This document shows, in pieces, positions 44,810 to 53,767 of a stretch of 64,000 bases of DNA (the stretch's first letter is position 1; each line of letters begins with the position of its first letter). The DNA is from Candidatus Contendibacter sp. (GTDB lineage: Bacteria > Pseudomonadota > Gammaproteobacteria > Competibacterales > Competibacteraceae), in the NCBI GenBank assembly GCA_029624765.1, contig JARSSO010000063.1, positions 124,001 through 188,000 of the forward strand. The letters run 5' to 3'. The notes beneath the pieces are model-generated. The model saw only the letters and a list, made by a program, of their open reading frames with translations. It was not told where the DNA came from and searched no databases. The position numbers were made by a program, and so were the translations under genes.

Positions 44810-46463
44810 CGGATGCCGACGGCGGATCGTTCAGCACCCGCAACAGCAACAATCCCAGATCGCCGACGCCGCCCAGCGCCGCTGGCCCCGGCGTCATGCC
44901 GGCCTGAAAACCCGCCGTCTGAAACGCGCCGATCAACGCCGGGTCGCGCGAGAACACATGAACTGGCACCTGCCAGGAAATGTCGCGTCCGCCGACGATG
45001 GCCGGCGGCTGGTGATCGCCCAGCACCACGAACAGCGCGTTCGTCGGCGCAAGCTGGCGCAGATAACCGCCCAGCACCGCCAGGTTGTAACGGACGCTCT
45101 CGACATAGGCACCGGCGAGCGCCGCGCCGTCCAACCGCTCGTTCAGCCCCACTTCGCCCGTCGCGGCGGGCGCGGCGAGCAGGGTATCGAACCGGCTCCA
45201 GTCCGACACGTAGGGCGGGACCGGCGCGAACGGCGCATGGCTGTTGATGGTGGGAAAAAACACGAACAGCGGCGGCCGGCCAGCCGGCCGCGCTTCGGTG
45301 CGATCCAACCGGTACAGGCTGTATTGGTCGGGAATGACCCAGCCGCCGTAAGCGGGGCCACGATACTCCAGCCGCTCGGCGTTCAGAATTTGGTCGAAGC
45401 CGTAGAACCGTCCTTCCGGCCACGCGTGCCGCAGTCCCGGCATCAGCGCCACGCAACGATAGCCAGCGGCGGCGAACCGGCTGACCAGGGTAGGGCGGTC
45501 GGAAGCCAGCAGGTCGTAATAATCTCCCTGATCGGCGATGCGCAGTCCGGACAGCAGGCTGGAATGCGCCAGCCAGGACAACCCGCCGAACGTGCTGGAC
45601 TCGACCCGCGCCGAAGCCATCCGCCAGCCGGCATCGGTCAGCGACCGTTCCAAAGCGGCGAAATCGCCGGCGAGCGGGGCGGCGAAGCGGGGATCGTCGA
45701 ACACCAGCGCGCCTTGCGACTCGAAAAAAATCACGAATACATCGCCCCGCCCCAGTCGGCCCAGGTTCGAAGCGGGCAGCGGCGGTTGCGCGGCGATCCA
45801 TCTTCGATCCCGGAACACCGTCGCGGCCAGCACCATCTCCACCTGCTCGGCCAGCATGGCGGTCACCGGCAACGCGAACGGGGTATCGGTCGACAGGCGC
45901 GGACTCAGGCGACCGGCGCCGTACAGCGCCAGCAGCGTCAGGGCCAGAACGCCCAACGCGCGCCGGGCGGGAGGGCGAGCCAGCGCGGTCACGACGGCAT
46001 CGACCGCCCAGCGCAGGACGACGAACAGCGCGGCCAGCAGCGCCAGCAGCGCCATGCCGCCCAGCGCCACGCGCCAGCCGGCCACCCGATCCAGCAACAA
46101 GGCCGCCACCGCCGGGATATGCCGGCTGTCCCAGTACAAATGGATGGAGCGCCCCATCAAGGCCGGCGCGGTGACGTCCAGATACCGTCCCAGCGTCAGG
46201 ACGGCGAATCCCGCCAGAACCGCGTTGCGCCACCCGCGCCCCAGCGGACCGCGCCAAGCCGTGGCCACGACCAGGCCTAGCAGCAACGCCGCCAGATCGA
46301 CGGACAGTTCCGGAACCCAGCGCACCCCCACCGTCGGCCAACGGTTTTGAAAGGTCAGCGCCGAGTTAAGAACCAACAAGGCCGCCAACAAGCCGAGAGC
46401 GTTCGTCACCGCAAGACGCGCAGGATGACATTGGCTCCAGCGCGCCGCCCCACGCACGCCCAC
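44760..46463 (-). CDS. Membrane sulfatase-family protein (phosphoglycerol transferase-like)
   Basis: An N-terminal block of four or five transmembrane helices (about 20-190) is followed by an extracytoplasmic alkaline-phosphatase/sulfatase domain with VFVIFFESQGALVFDD, FPTINSHAPF and VVLGDHQPPAIVGG. This is the layout of LtaS/OpgB-type transferases that move glycerol phosphate or similar groups. The start is set at the GTG at 46463, behind AAGGGG and after the stop of the Sel1 gene; a longer GTG start at 46517 would overlap that gene by 44 bases. It overlaps the convergent phosphatidyltransferase gene at the 3' end by 50 bases. Confidence 0.82.
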   Translation of the reverse strand: MGVRGAARWSQCHPARLAVTNALGLLAALLVLNSALTFQNRWPTVGVRWVPELSVDLAALLLGLVVATAWRGPLGRGWRNAVLAGFAVLTLGRYLDVTAPALMGRSIHLYWDSRHIPAVAALLLDRVAGWRVALGGMALLALLAALFVVLRWAVDAVVTALARPPARRALGVLALTLLALYGAGRLSPRLSTDTPFALPVTAMLAEQVEMVLAATVFRDRRWIAAQPPLPASNLGRLGRGDVFVIFFESQGALVFDDPRFAAPLAGDFAALERSLTDAGWRMASARVESSTFGGLSWLAHSSLLSGLRIADQGDYYDLLASDRPTLVSRFAAAGYRCVALMPGLRHAWPEGRFYGFDQILNAERLEYRGPAYGGWVIPDQYSLYRLDRTEARPAGRPPLFVFFPTINSHAPFAPVPPYVSDWSRFDTLLAAPAATGEVGLNERLDGAALAGAYVESVRYNLAVLGGYLRQLAPTNALFVVLGDHQPPAIVGGRDISWQVPVHVFSRDPALIGAFQTAGFQAGMTPGPAALGGVGDLGLLLLRVLNDPPSASVTSPEARDGPARPYPP

Positions 46464-46473
46464 CGCACCCCTT

Positions 46474-48588
46474 TCAGTTAGGCTTCGACGCGCTAGAATG
46501 GCTCGCCTGCCACTCACGGGCCAGTTGCCGGGCGCGAGCCAGATCGACCTCGCTCATCTGTCTGGCGATGGCATCCAGCGGCTGGGCCGCGCCCACGTAG
46601 CCGCCGGACACGGCCAGGCTCAACCACTGATGCGCCTTGATCAAATCCCGCACCACCCCCCGACCGGCGCCGTGCAGCATTCCCAGTCCATACTGGGCCA
46701 GCGCCAAACCGTTGTCGGCGGCCTGCTCGAACCAACGCAGTGCTTGGAGATCATCGCGAGGCACACCGCGCCCACTGGCGTAGCTGAGCGCCAACATCAA
46801 CTGGGCCAGCGGCAGATTCTGCTCGGCTGCCTTGCGGTACCAGGCGACGGCCTGCGCCGGATCGCGCGGCAATCCGCCCCGCCCGTCCGCGTACATCAGT
46901 CCGAGATTCAACTGGGCCAGCGGCAGATTTTGCTCGGCCGCCTTGCGATACCAGACCGCGGTTTGCGTCTCGTCGCGCGGCGCCCCCCGACCGGAGGCGT
47001 ACAGCACCCCCAAGTTGAATCCGGCCACGGCATCGCCCCGTTGAGCCGCCTCGCGAAACCATCGCAGCGCCTGGCGGTCGTCCCGGGTCACGCCGATCCC
47101 CTCGGCATAGAGGGCCGCCAAGCGAAACTGACTGATAACATGGCCCTGCTCCGCCGCCTTACGATACCACTCCGCCGCCAGGCCGTCGTCGCGCGGCGCG
47201 ATCTCGCCGCTGGCGTACAACCCGGCCAACCGGTAACACGCCTCGACGTGACCCTGTTCCGCCGCCTTGCGCAACCAGTCCAGCCCAGCCTGGTCGTTGC
47301 GCGGCGTCCCGAGGCCCACCAACACCCGTTCCGCCAACAAGAACTGCGCCTCGGGGTGGCCACCCGCCGCCGCCAACCCCAACAACTGCATTCCCTTGGC
47401 TTCGTCGAGCACCACTCCACGGCCGTTCAAATAGCCGTTGGCCAGGTCCAGTTGCGCTATCGGCAGGTTCTGATCGGCCGCGCGCCGCAGCCATTGCAAG
47501 GCTTCCAGCTCGTTGCGCGCCGCGCCGCGTCCATCCGTCAGCATCCGCCCCAGGGAATATTGCGCCAAGGCTTCGCCTTGCTCGGCGGCCAACCGATACC
47601 ATTTCACCGCCTCCCCGTCGTCGCGGGGGACGCCCCGGCCCTCGGCGTACAGCCGTCCCAGATTCACTTGCGCCAGCGCCAGCCCCCGGTCGGCGGCCTT
47701 GCGGAACCAGCGCGCCGCCTCCTCGGCGTTGGCCGGCATGCCCCGGCCGGCCAGCAACCGCACGGCCAGATTGTACTGGGCCTCGACATGACCCTGCTCC
47801 GCCGCCTTCCGATACCAAAGCACCGCGTCCCGATCGCTGGCGGCGGTCACGCCGCGGCCGGCGGCGTACATCGCGCCGAGGTTGAACTGGGCGCCGGCAT
47901 GGCCCTGTTCCGCCGCCCGCTGGTACCATTGCACGGCTTCCTTGTCGTTGCGCGATACTCCGCGTCCGCTGGCGTAAAAATTTCCCAGCTCGAACTGCGC
48001 GGCGGCATGGCCCTTTTCCGCCGCCCGCCGGTAGCCGTTGGCGGCCTCCGGATCATCCCGGCTCACCCCCTGCCCAGTCGCGTACCTGCCAGCCAGAATA
48101 TACATTGCCTCGGCATTGCCCCATTCCGCCGCCCGGCGCAACCAGAACATCGCTTCCTTTTCGCTGGGAGCAACGCTGGGGTCGGTGGCGAACAACACCG
48201 CAAGCTGGAGCTGGGCGTCGGTATTGCCTTGCACGGCCGCCTTGCGCAGCCACTCGGCGGCGCTGCGCGAATTTTGTCCCACGCCCTGACCGCGCAGATA
48301 CATTTGTCCGACCATGGTTTGGGCGCGGGGATCGCCCTTCTTGGCCCATTCCATGTACTCCTGAAACGCCTTGGCGTAATCGCCGCGCCGGTAGGCCTCG
48401 GCGGCGCTGTCGACGGCGGCGCTGGGCGAGGCCGCCCGAACGTCGCCGTAATGCCACGCGCCGGTTTCGTCCTGCCACTTCTTGACCCCCGAATCGGCCG
48501 GTTTCTTGGCATTTGGCCCGGTTGGCGGAGCAGCCGCCCAAACGGCGCCAGTCAGAAGAATCGTCAACCACAATGCCCGCTCGCGCAT
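46474..48588 (-). CDS. Exported Sel1-repeat (TPR-like) protein with DUF4124-like N-terminus
   Basis: The 704-residue protein has a signal peptide (ALWLTILLTGAVWAAA), a short DUF4124-like segment KKWQDETGAWHYGDV, then about sixteen Sel1 repeats of 36 residues, each with an A-x-x-W-Y/F-R-K-A-A-E-Q-G and G-R-G-V core. Sel1 arrays are scaffolds for protein contacts. A periplasmic or surface role is likely. The sulfatase gene starts right after it, so both may be co-transcribed. The regular codons create long antisense open frames that are not genes. Confidence 0.9.
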   Translation of the reverse strand: MRERALWLTILLTGAVWAAAPPTGPNAKKPADSGVKKWQDETGAWHYGDVRAASPSAAVDSAAEAYRRGDYAKAFQEYMEWAKKGDPRAQTMVGQMYLRGQGVGQNSRSAAEWLRKAAVQGNTDAQLQLAVLFATDPSVAPSEKEAMFWLRRAAEWGNAEAMYILAGRYATGQGVSRDDPEAANGYRRAAEKGHAAAQFELGNFYASGRGVSRNDKEAVQWYQRAAEQGHAGAQFNLGAMYAAGRGVTAASDRDAVLWYRKAAEQGHVEAQYNLAVRLLAGRGMPANAEEAARWFRKAADRGLALAQVNLGRLYAEGRGVPRDDGEAVKWYRLAAEQGEALAQYSLGRMLTDGRGAARNELEALQWLRRAADQNLPIAQLDLANGYLNGRGVVLDEAKGMQLLGLAAAGGHPEAQFLLAERVLVGLGTPRNDQAGLDWLRKAAEQGHVEACYRLAGLYASGEIAPRDDGLAAEWYRKAAEQGHVISQFRLAALYAEGIGVTRDDRQALRWFREAAQRGDAVAGFNLGVLYASGRGAPRDETQTAVWYRKAAEQNLPLAQLNLGLMYADGRGGLPRDPAQAVAWYRKAAEQNLPLAQLMLALSYASGRGVPRDDLQALRWFEQAADNGLALAQYGLGMLHGAGRGVVRDLIKAHQWLSLAVSGGYVGAAQPLDAIARQMSEVDLARARQLAREWQASHSSASKPN

Positions 48589-48618
48589 GACCGCCTCCGC
48601 TTCAACCGACGGGTGCTC

Positions 48619-48648
48619 TTGAATTTTCCATGTCCGTCGTCATTTAAT
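48619..48648 (+). promoter_or_regulatory. Possible promoter of the ter operon
   Basis: TTGAAT (48619-48624) and TTTAAT (48643-48648) are spaced by 18 bases in the only AT-rich part of the 190-base gap before terZ. The leader to the ATG at 48779 would be about 125 bases. The match is moderate. Confidence 0.35.
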
Positions 48649-48778
48649 GTAAATTGCAGCCGCCGGCGATCGACACCCGACCGCGCGGCCCCGAGCCAGT
48701 GTTTCGTCACCGCCAGCATCTACACTATCCAATGACGCTTCCATCCCGAATTCTATCCTAGCAACCGAGGAAATCCGC

Positions 48779-49381
48779 ATGGCCATCAATCTGCAAAAGG
48801 GACAGCGCATCAGCCTGGAAAAGGAAGCGGGACGTCGTCTGAACCGGGTCGTCATGGGGCTGGGCTGGGGCATGAAGCAGGTCCAATCCCGCGGCTTCCT
48901 GGGTTTCGGCGGCGGCGTCCGCCAGGAAGCCGTGGACCTCGATGCCTCCTGCCTGTTGTTCGACGCCGGCGGCAATCTGGTGGATACGGTCTGGTTTCGA
49001 CAACTGGAAAGCCGCTGCGGCTCCATTCGCCACAGCGGCGACGACCGCGCCGGCGGCGGCGAGGCCGGCGCGGAAAACGAGCGCATCGCCATCGAACTGA
49101 ACCGGGTGCCCGCCACGGTCCAAACCCTGATCTTCACCGTCAACAGTTTCAGCGGCGAGGGTTTCGCCGGAGTTCCCAGCGCCTTTTGCCGGATCGTGGA
49201 CGGCGCCGACGGCGGCGAAATCGCCCGTTTCGATCTGTCGCTGGAAGGCGGCGCCCACACCGGCCTGATCATGACCAAACTGTACCGCCACAACGGCGAG
49301 TGGAAGATGCACGCGCTCGGTGAACACGCCAGCGGCCGCACCTTCCACGACCTGCTGCCGACGATCCGGCCCCATCTGTAA
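48779..49381 (+). CDS. terZ: TerZ-type tellurium resistance / stress protein (TerD domain)
   Basis: The 200-residue protein has a TerD fold: MAINLQKGQRISLEKEAG, VVMGLGWGM and a calcium-site segment VDLDASCLLFD, with an insertion (QVQSRGFLGFGGG) between strands that is typical of TerZ-like members. It ends SLEGGAHTGLIMTKLYRHNGEWK. It opens an operon in the order Z-A-B-C-D-E known from plasmid and chromosomal tellurite resistance clusters, whose molecular action is still debated. Confidence 0.88.
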   Translation: MAINLQKGQRISLEKEAGRRLNRVVMGLGWGMKQVQSRGFLGFGGGVRQEAVDLDASCLLFDAGGNLVDTVWFRQLESRCGSIRHSGDDRAGGGEAGAENERIAIELNRVPATVQTLIFTVNSFSGEGFAGVPSAFCRIVDGADGGEIARFDLSLEGGAHTGLIMTKLYRHNGEWKMHALGEHASGRTFHDLLPTIRPHL

Positions 49382-49400
49382 ACCCGCCGAAGGAGGCGTC

Positions 49401-50633
49401 ATGGACCTGCAACCTGGCCAGAACATCTCGCTCACCCAGCGCCAGCCGGCGCCGGCCGCCGTTGAAATCACCCTCACCTGGGAACCGGCGACCACGGCGC
49501 TGGCGATCGATTCCAGCGCCTTCGCCCTGACTGGCCAAGGCAAGGTGCGCGACGACGGCGACTTTATTTTCTACAACCAGCCGGCGCTGACCGGCGGCGG
49601 CATTCAGCGCGCCGACGACGGTCGCGCCTTCACGGTCAATTTCGCCGCGTTGCCGGCGGCCACCGAGCGGGTGGTCATCGCCCTGACCATCGATCAGGGG
49701 CAGCGGCGCGGTCAATCCTTCGGCCAGTTGAACCAGGTCCGGGCCGAAATCCGCGACGCCGGCAACCAGGCGGCGCTGGCCGCTTTCCCGCTGAACACCA
49801 GGATGATGGCCGAAACCGCGCTGATCGTCGGCGAACTCTACCGGCGCAACGCCGAATGGAAGTTCCGCGCCGTCGGCCAGGGCTTCGTCGGCGGATTGGC
49901 GCCGCTGGCCCGGCAGTACGGCGTGGACGTGGCCGACGATCCCGACGCGGCCGAGCCGCCACCGCCCGCGCCGACCACGGCTCAACCCGCGCCCGCGCCG
50001 CCGCCCGCCGCCCCGGCCAAGCCGATCCGGCTGGAGAAGATCACCCTGGAGAAGAAAGGCAGCAGCATCTCGCTGGAAAAGAAAAGCCAGGGCTTCGGTG
50101 AAATCGTGGTCAATCTCAACTGGAATCAGGGCGGCGGCGGCAAGGGCTTTTTTGGCCGGCTGACCAGCCGCAAGGTGGATCTCGATTTGGGTTGTCTGTT
50201 CAAGCTGCGCGACGGTCGGGCGGGGGCGGTGCAGGCCCTGGGCAACAGCTTTGGCAGCCTGCAACAACCCCCGTACATCCAGCTCATGGGCGACGACCGT
50301 TCCGGAGCCAGCGCCGCCGGCGAGTTCCTGCGCATCAACGGCCGCCACTGGGACGAACTGGATCGCATCGTGGCTTTCGCCCTGATCTACGAAGGCGCCC
50401 CCAACTGGTCGGAAACCGATGCGGTGGTCACGATCCAGACGCCCGACCAGCCGACCCTGGAAATTCGCCTCGACAGCCATCGCAACGATCAGCGGATGTG
50501 CGCCCTGGCGATGCTGGAGAACCAGGGTGGCAATATCAAGGTCACAAAACTGGTCGAATATTTCCAGGATCACCGCTATCTGGATGAGGCCTATCATTTT
50601 GGCCTGCGCTGGGTCGCCGGGTCCAAGGACTAA
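49401..50633 (+). CDS. terA: TerA-like protein with two TerD-type domains
   Basis: AAGGAGG precedes the ATG at 49401. The 410 residues form an N-terminal TerD-like domain (about 1-185, with FIFYNQPALTGGGIQ and VGELYRRNAEWKFRAVGQGF), a Pro/Ala linker, then a second, more divergent domain (about 212-410, with VVNLNWNQGGGGKG and RKVDLDLGCLFKL). This matches the TerA architecture. It follows terZ by 19 bases. Confidence 0.88.
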   Translation: MDLQPGQNISLTQRQPAPAAVEITLTWEPATTALAIDSSAFALTGQGKVRDDGDFIFYNQPALTGGGIQRADDGRAFTVNFAALPAATERVVIALTIDQGQRRGQSFGQLNQVRAEIRDAGNQAALAAFPLNTRMMAETALIVGELYRRNAEWKFRAVGQGFVGGLAPLARQYGVDVADDPDAAEPPPPAPTTAQPAPAPPPAAPAKPIRLEKITLEKKGSSISLEKKSQGFGEIVVNLNWNQGGGGKGFFGRLTSRKVDLDLGCLFKLRDGRAGAVQALGNSFGSLQQPPYIQLMGDDRSGASAAGEFLRINGRHWDELDRIVAFALIYEGAPNWSETDAVVTIQTPDQPTLEIRLDSHRNDQRMCALAMLENQGGNIKVTKLVEYFQDHRYLDEAYHFGLRWVAGSKD

Positions 50634-50664
50634 GGCGATTTCCAGCAATGAAATTACCTGGCCT

Positions 50665-50768
50665 GGCTCCCACGCTCCAGCGTGGGAGCCCCAACCGTCT
50701 CGATGCCGCGGGCGTTATGGGCCGCTGGAGTGGCCCGAACGGCGTTCCCACGCTGGAGCGTGGGAACG
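50665..50768. repeat. REP-like palindrome doublet between terA and terB
   Basis: Two imperfect copies of one palindrome occur. GGCTCCCACGCT-cc-AGCGTGGGAGCC is at 50665-50690, and CGTTCCCACGCT-gg-AGCGTGGGAACG at 50743-50768. They are about 78 bp apart. The pairing pattern is that of REP/BIME elements associated with RAYT transposases. Within a presumed operon they could act as RNA-stability or partial termination elements. Confidence 0.75.
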
Positions 50769-50840
50769 AGATGTCGGTAAGGTCTTTGCTGGAAATAGCC
50801 TAATTTTTCCGCCCTTTCATCAAACCCGAGGAATATCCGC

Positions 50841-51296
50841 ATGGCTCTCGAATGGTTGAAACAGCGTTACAGCGAAGTCTCCGCCAGCCTGAAAACCGAG
50901 GTCACCAAGCTCAAGAACAAAAGCTTCCTGGAAGCGGTGGTGGCCGGCTGCGCGCTGGTCGCCCACGCCGACGGTGTGGTCCGGCCCGAGGAAAAGCAGA
51001 AGATGATGGGCTTCCTGCGCAATTCCGAAGTGCTGTCCGTCTTCGGCACCGACGAGATCATCGCCATCTTCGACAAATACGCCAAGCAGTTCGAATTTGA
51101 CCATCAGATCGGTCAGGCCAGCGCCCTGCAGGCGGTCGCCAAGGTTAAGGAAAAGGAGGCCGAGGCGCGGTTGATGGTGCGAGTCTGTTGCGCCGTCGGG
51201 GCCGCCGACGGCAATTTCGACGATAATGAAAAAGCGGTGGCGCGCAAGATCTGCGCTGAGCTGGGTTTGAATCCCAAAGACTTCGATCTGGTCTGA
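50841..51296 (+). CDS. terB: TerB family tellurite resistance protein
   Basis: The 151-residue all-helical protein has the TerB core: FLEAVVAGCALVAHADGVVRPEEKQKM and, in mirrored form, VRVCCAVGAADGNFDDNEKAVARKIC. Each acidic DG/DD turn may bind a metal. TerB is membrane-associated and partners TerC in characterised systems. Upstream is the REP-like doublet; terC follows 15 bases after its stop. Confidence 0.93.
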   Translation: MALEWLKQRYSEVSASLKTEVTKLKNKSFLEAVVAGCALVAHADGVVRPEEKQKMMGFLRNSEVLSVFGTDEIIAIFDKYAKQFEFDHQIGQASALQAVAKVKEKEAEARLMVRVCCAVGAADGNFDDNEKAVARKICAELGLNPKDFDLV

Positions 51297-51311
51297 GCGG
51301 CGCGCGCCGAC

Positions 51312-52361
51312 ATGGAACATCACTTCGGTTTTCCGCTGGAGACCGTCGCCATCTTCGTGGTGGTGGTCATCTTCTCGGTGTGGCTGGATCTGCGGATGCA
51401 CAAGGACAGCGAGGACATCAGCATCCCCAACGCCCTCGCGTGGTCGCTGTTCTGGATTTTCCTGGCCATCGCGTTCTTCTTCTACCTCAAGGTGCATCAC
51501 GGCGACGAATTCGCCGATCTGTTCCTCGCCGGCTACATCCTGGAAAAATCGCTGTCGGTGGACAACCTGATGGTGTTCGTCGCCATCTTCGCCTCGTTTG
51601 GCATCAAGGGCGCCCTCCAGCACCGGGTGTTGTACTTCGGCATCCTGGGCGCGGTGGTTTTTCGGATGCTGTTCATCGCTTTCGGCACCACGCTGTTCGG
51701 GCTGAGCACCTGGATCGAGTTCGTGTTCGCCGCCATCGTGGCCTGGACCGGCTGGAAAATGCTGAGCGGCATCGGCGAGGACAAGGACATCGAGGACTAC
51801 TCCGATCACTGGTCGGTGCGGCTGACCCAGAAACTGGTGCCGATCTTTCCCCGCCTGCACGGTCATCATTTCGTGGTCAGTCACGGCCACGTCAAGACTG
51901 TGGTCGAACAGGATTCCAGCCTCACGGTGGCGCGCGAGGCCACGGTGTACGCCACGCCGATGCTGCTCTGTCTGGTCTGCATCGAGGTGTCCGACATCAT
52001 CTTCGCCTTCGACTCGGTGCCGGCGGTGATCGCCGTCACCCGCGAACCGCTGCTGGTCTACTCGGCGGTGATCTTCGCCATCCTCGGCCTGCGTTCGCTG
52101 TATTTCGTGCTGGCGGCGGCGCAGAAATATCTGATCCATCTGGACAAGGCGGTGGCGGCGCTGCTGTTCTTCATCGCCTTCAAATTGGCGTTGCAAGCGT
52201 CCAACCACCTGTTCCACTGGCCCGGCTGGGAAATTTCCGCCAATCTCAGCCTGATGATTATCCTCGGCACTCTGGCGGTGGGCGTAATCGCCTCGCTACT
52301 GCTGCCCGAGAAGGAAGAAGCCGGGGAAGAAGGCGCGGCCCAACCGAAGAAATCGGAATGA
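51312..52361 (+). CDS. terC: TerC family integral membrane protein
   Basis: The 349-residue protein has about eight or nine transmembrane helices with the TerC signatures FADLFLAGYILEKSLSVDNL and IEVSDIIFAFDSVPAVIAV, whose Asp residues lie in the membrane and suggest metal transport. TerC proteins are linked to Mn export and to metallation of exported proteins. It sits between terB and terD. A hairpin terminator-like structure follows. Confidence 0.95.
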   Translation: MEHHFGFPLETVAIFVVVVIFSVWLDLRMHKDSEDISIPNALAWSLFWIFLAIAFFFYLKVHHGDEFADLFLAGYILEKSLSVDNLMVFVAIFASFGIKGALQHRVLYFGILGAVVFRMLFIAFGTTLFGLSTWIEFVFAAIVAWTGWKMLSGIGEDKDIEDYSDHWSVRLTQKLVPIFPRLHGHHFVVSHGHVKTVVEQDSSLTVAREATVYATPMLLCLVCIEVSDIIFAFDSVPAVIAVTREPLLVYSAVIFAILGLRSLYFVLAAAQKYLIHLDKAVAALLFFIAFKLALQASNHLFHWPGWEISANLSLMIILGTLAVGVIASLLLPEKEEAGEEGAAQPKKSE

Positions 52362-52394
52362 TCGTCGCGTGTCTCCGACTTCGCTAAGTCGTAT

Positions 52395-52438
52395 GGCGGG
52401 CCGATAGGTCCGGTTCCCCCAGCCGGCCCGCCCGTTTT
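52395..52438 (+). terminator. Hairpin between terC and terD
   Basis: GGCGGGCCG (52395-52403) and CGGCCCGCC (52424-52432) form a perfect 9-bp stem with a 20-base loop, followed by CGTTTTA. It may attenuate the operon before terD or mark the end of one transcript. Confidence 0.5.
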
Positions 52439-52473
52439 ACCCTTAACCATTCAAACCCAGGGAGAACAAACCC

Positions 52474-53052
52474 ATGGCAATTTCCCTCAACAAAGGCGAA
52501 CGGCTGTCGCTGGGCAAGGAAGCGCCAGATCTTAAGAAAGTGCTGGTCGGGCTGGGTTGGGACGCCCGATCCACCGACGGCGCCGATTTCGATCTGGACG
52601 CCTCGGCGTTCCTGCTCAATGCCAGCGGCAAGGTGCGTTCCGACGCCGATTTCATTTTCTACAACCAGTTGAAATCCACCTGCGGCTCGGTGCAGCACAC
52701 CGGCGACAACCGCACCGGCGAGGGCGAGGGTGACGACGAGGCGATCATGGTGGACCTGCCGCGCGTTCCGGCCGATGTGCAGAAAATCGCCTTTACCGCG
52801 ACCATCCATGAAGCCGACGCCCGCCGGCAGAACTTCGGCCAGGTCGGCAACGCCTACATCCGGCTGGTCAACGCCGAAACCAACGCCGAGGTCGCCCGCT
52901 ACGACCTGGCCGAGGACGCCTCGACCGAAACGGCGATGATCTTCGGCGAACTTTACCGGCACGGCGGCGAGTGGAAGTTCACCGCGGTCGGCCAGGGCTA
53001 TGCCGGCGGACTGGCAGCCATGTGCCGGCAATACGGCATCAACATCGGCTGA
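52474..53052 (+). CDS. terD: TerD family calcium-binding stress protein
   Basis: The 192-residue protein is a full-length TerD: MAISLNKGERLSLGKEAPDL, LVGLGWDARSTDGADFDLDA with the calcium ligands, FIFYNQLKSTCGSVQHTGDN and the C-terminal GQGYAGGLAAMCRQYGINIG. GGGAGAA lies before the ATG. It is about 70 percent like the next gene by eye, so the two arose by duplication. Confidence 0.93.
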   Translation: MAISLNKGERLSLGKEAPDLKKVLVGLGWDARSTDGADFDLDASAFLLNASGKVRSDADFIFYNQLKSTCGSVQHTGDNRTGEGEGDDEAIMVDLPRVPADVQKIAFTATIHEADARRQNFGQVGNAYIRLVNAETNAEVARYDLAEDASTETAMIFGELYRHGGEWKFTAVGQGYAGGLAAMCRQYGINIG

Positions 53053-53105
53053 TGCGTCGATTCCCTTTCCTATTCATCCTCGGCTAACGAGAAGGAGTAT
53101 CCGCG

Positions 53106-53684
53106 ATGGCTATTTCCCTGCAAAAGGGCGGTAACGTTTCCCTGAGCAAGCAGGCGCCCGGTTTGACGAAAGTCCGGTTTGGGCTGGGCTGGGATTTGCG
53201 CAAGACCGACGGCGCCGACTTCGATCTGGACGCCTCCGCTTTCGTGCTGGACGGCAACGGCAAGGTGTTGAGCGACCAGCATTTCATCTTCTACAACAAC
53301 CCGAAGGATCCTTCGGGCGCGGTCCAGCACTTGGGCGACAACCGCACGGGTCAGGGCGAGGGCGACGACGAAGTCATCGAAATCGAACTGGGGACGATGC
53401 CGCCTAACGCCGCCAAGGTGACGTTCGTGGTCACCATCCACGAGGCCGAGGCGCGCAAGCAGAATTTCGGCCAGGTCAGCAACGCCTATATTCGCGCCTG
53501 CAACGCCGATGGCGGGCAGGAAATCGCCCGCTACGACCTGTCCGAGGATGCCTCGACCGAGACGGCGATGATCTTCGGCGAACTTTATCGCCACAACGAC
53601 GAGTGGAAGTTCAAGGCCATCGGTCAGGGCTACGCTGGCGGGCTGGCGGCGGTGGCCCGCGATTACGGCGTCAATCTGGGTTAA
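53106..53684 (+). CDS. terE: TerD/TerE family calcium-binding stress protein
   Basis: The 192-residue paralogue of the preceding gene has the same motifs (VRFGLGWDLRKTDGADFDLD, FIFYNNPKDPSGAVQHLGDN, GLAAVARDYGVNLG). AAGGAG precedes the ATG. It ends the operon in the TerE position; TerF is absent. A terminator follows at 53721. Confidence 0.9.
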   Translation: MAISLQKGGNVSLSKQAPGLTKVRFGLGWDLRKTDGADFDLDASAFVLDGNGKVLSDQHFIFYNNPKDPSGAVQHLGDNRTGQGEGDDEVIEIELGTMPPNAAKVTFVVTIHEAEARKQNFGQVSNAYIRACNADGGQEIARYDLSEDASTETAMIFGELYRHNDEWKFKAIGQGYAGGLAAVARDYGVNLG

Positions 53685-53720
53685 AATCAGCGACGCCCAG
53701 CCGCCGCGCCGAACCCACCC

Positions 53721-53754
53721 GGCCCGCTGATCCTCCGGCGGGCCTTGCTTTTTC
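53721..53754 (+). terminator. Terminator at the end of the ter operon
   Basis: GGCCCGC (53721-53727) pairs with GCGGGCC (53738-53744) over a 10-base loop, followed by TTGCTTTTTC. The next gene starts 13 bases later, so some read-through into it is possible. Confidence 0.7.
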
Positions 53755-53767
53755 TGGATCAAGGAAA

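Noticed and set aside
46498..48735. 745-codon frame antisense to the Sel1 gene
   Set aside because: The periodic Sel1 codons produce a periodic antisense frame; there is no start signal or domain.
50640..50800. CRISPR-like repeats
   Set aside because: Only two palindromes with no regular spacers; they fit a REP-like doublet.
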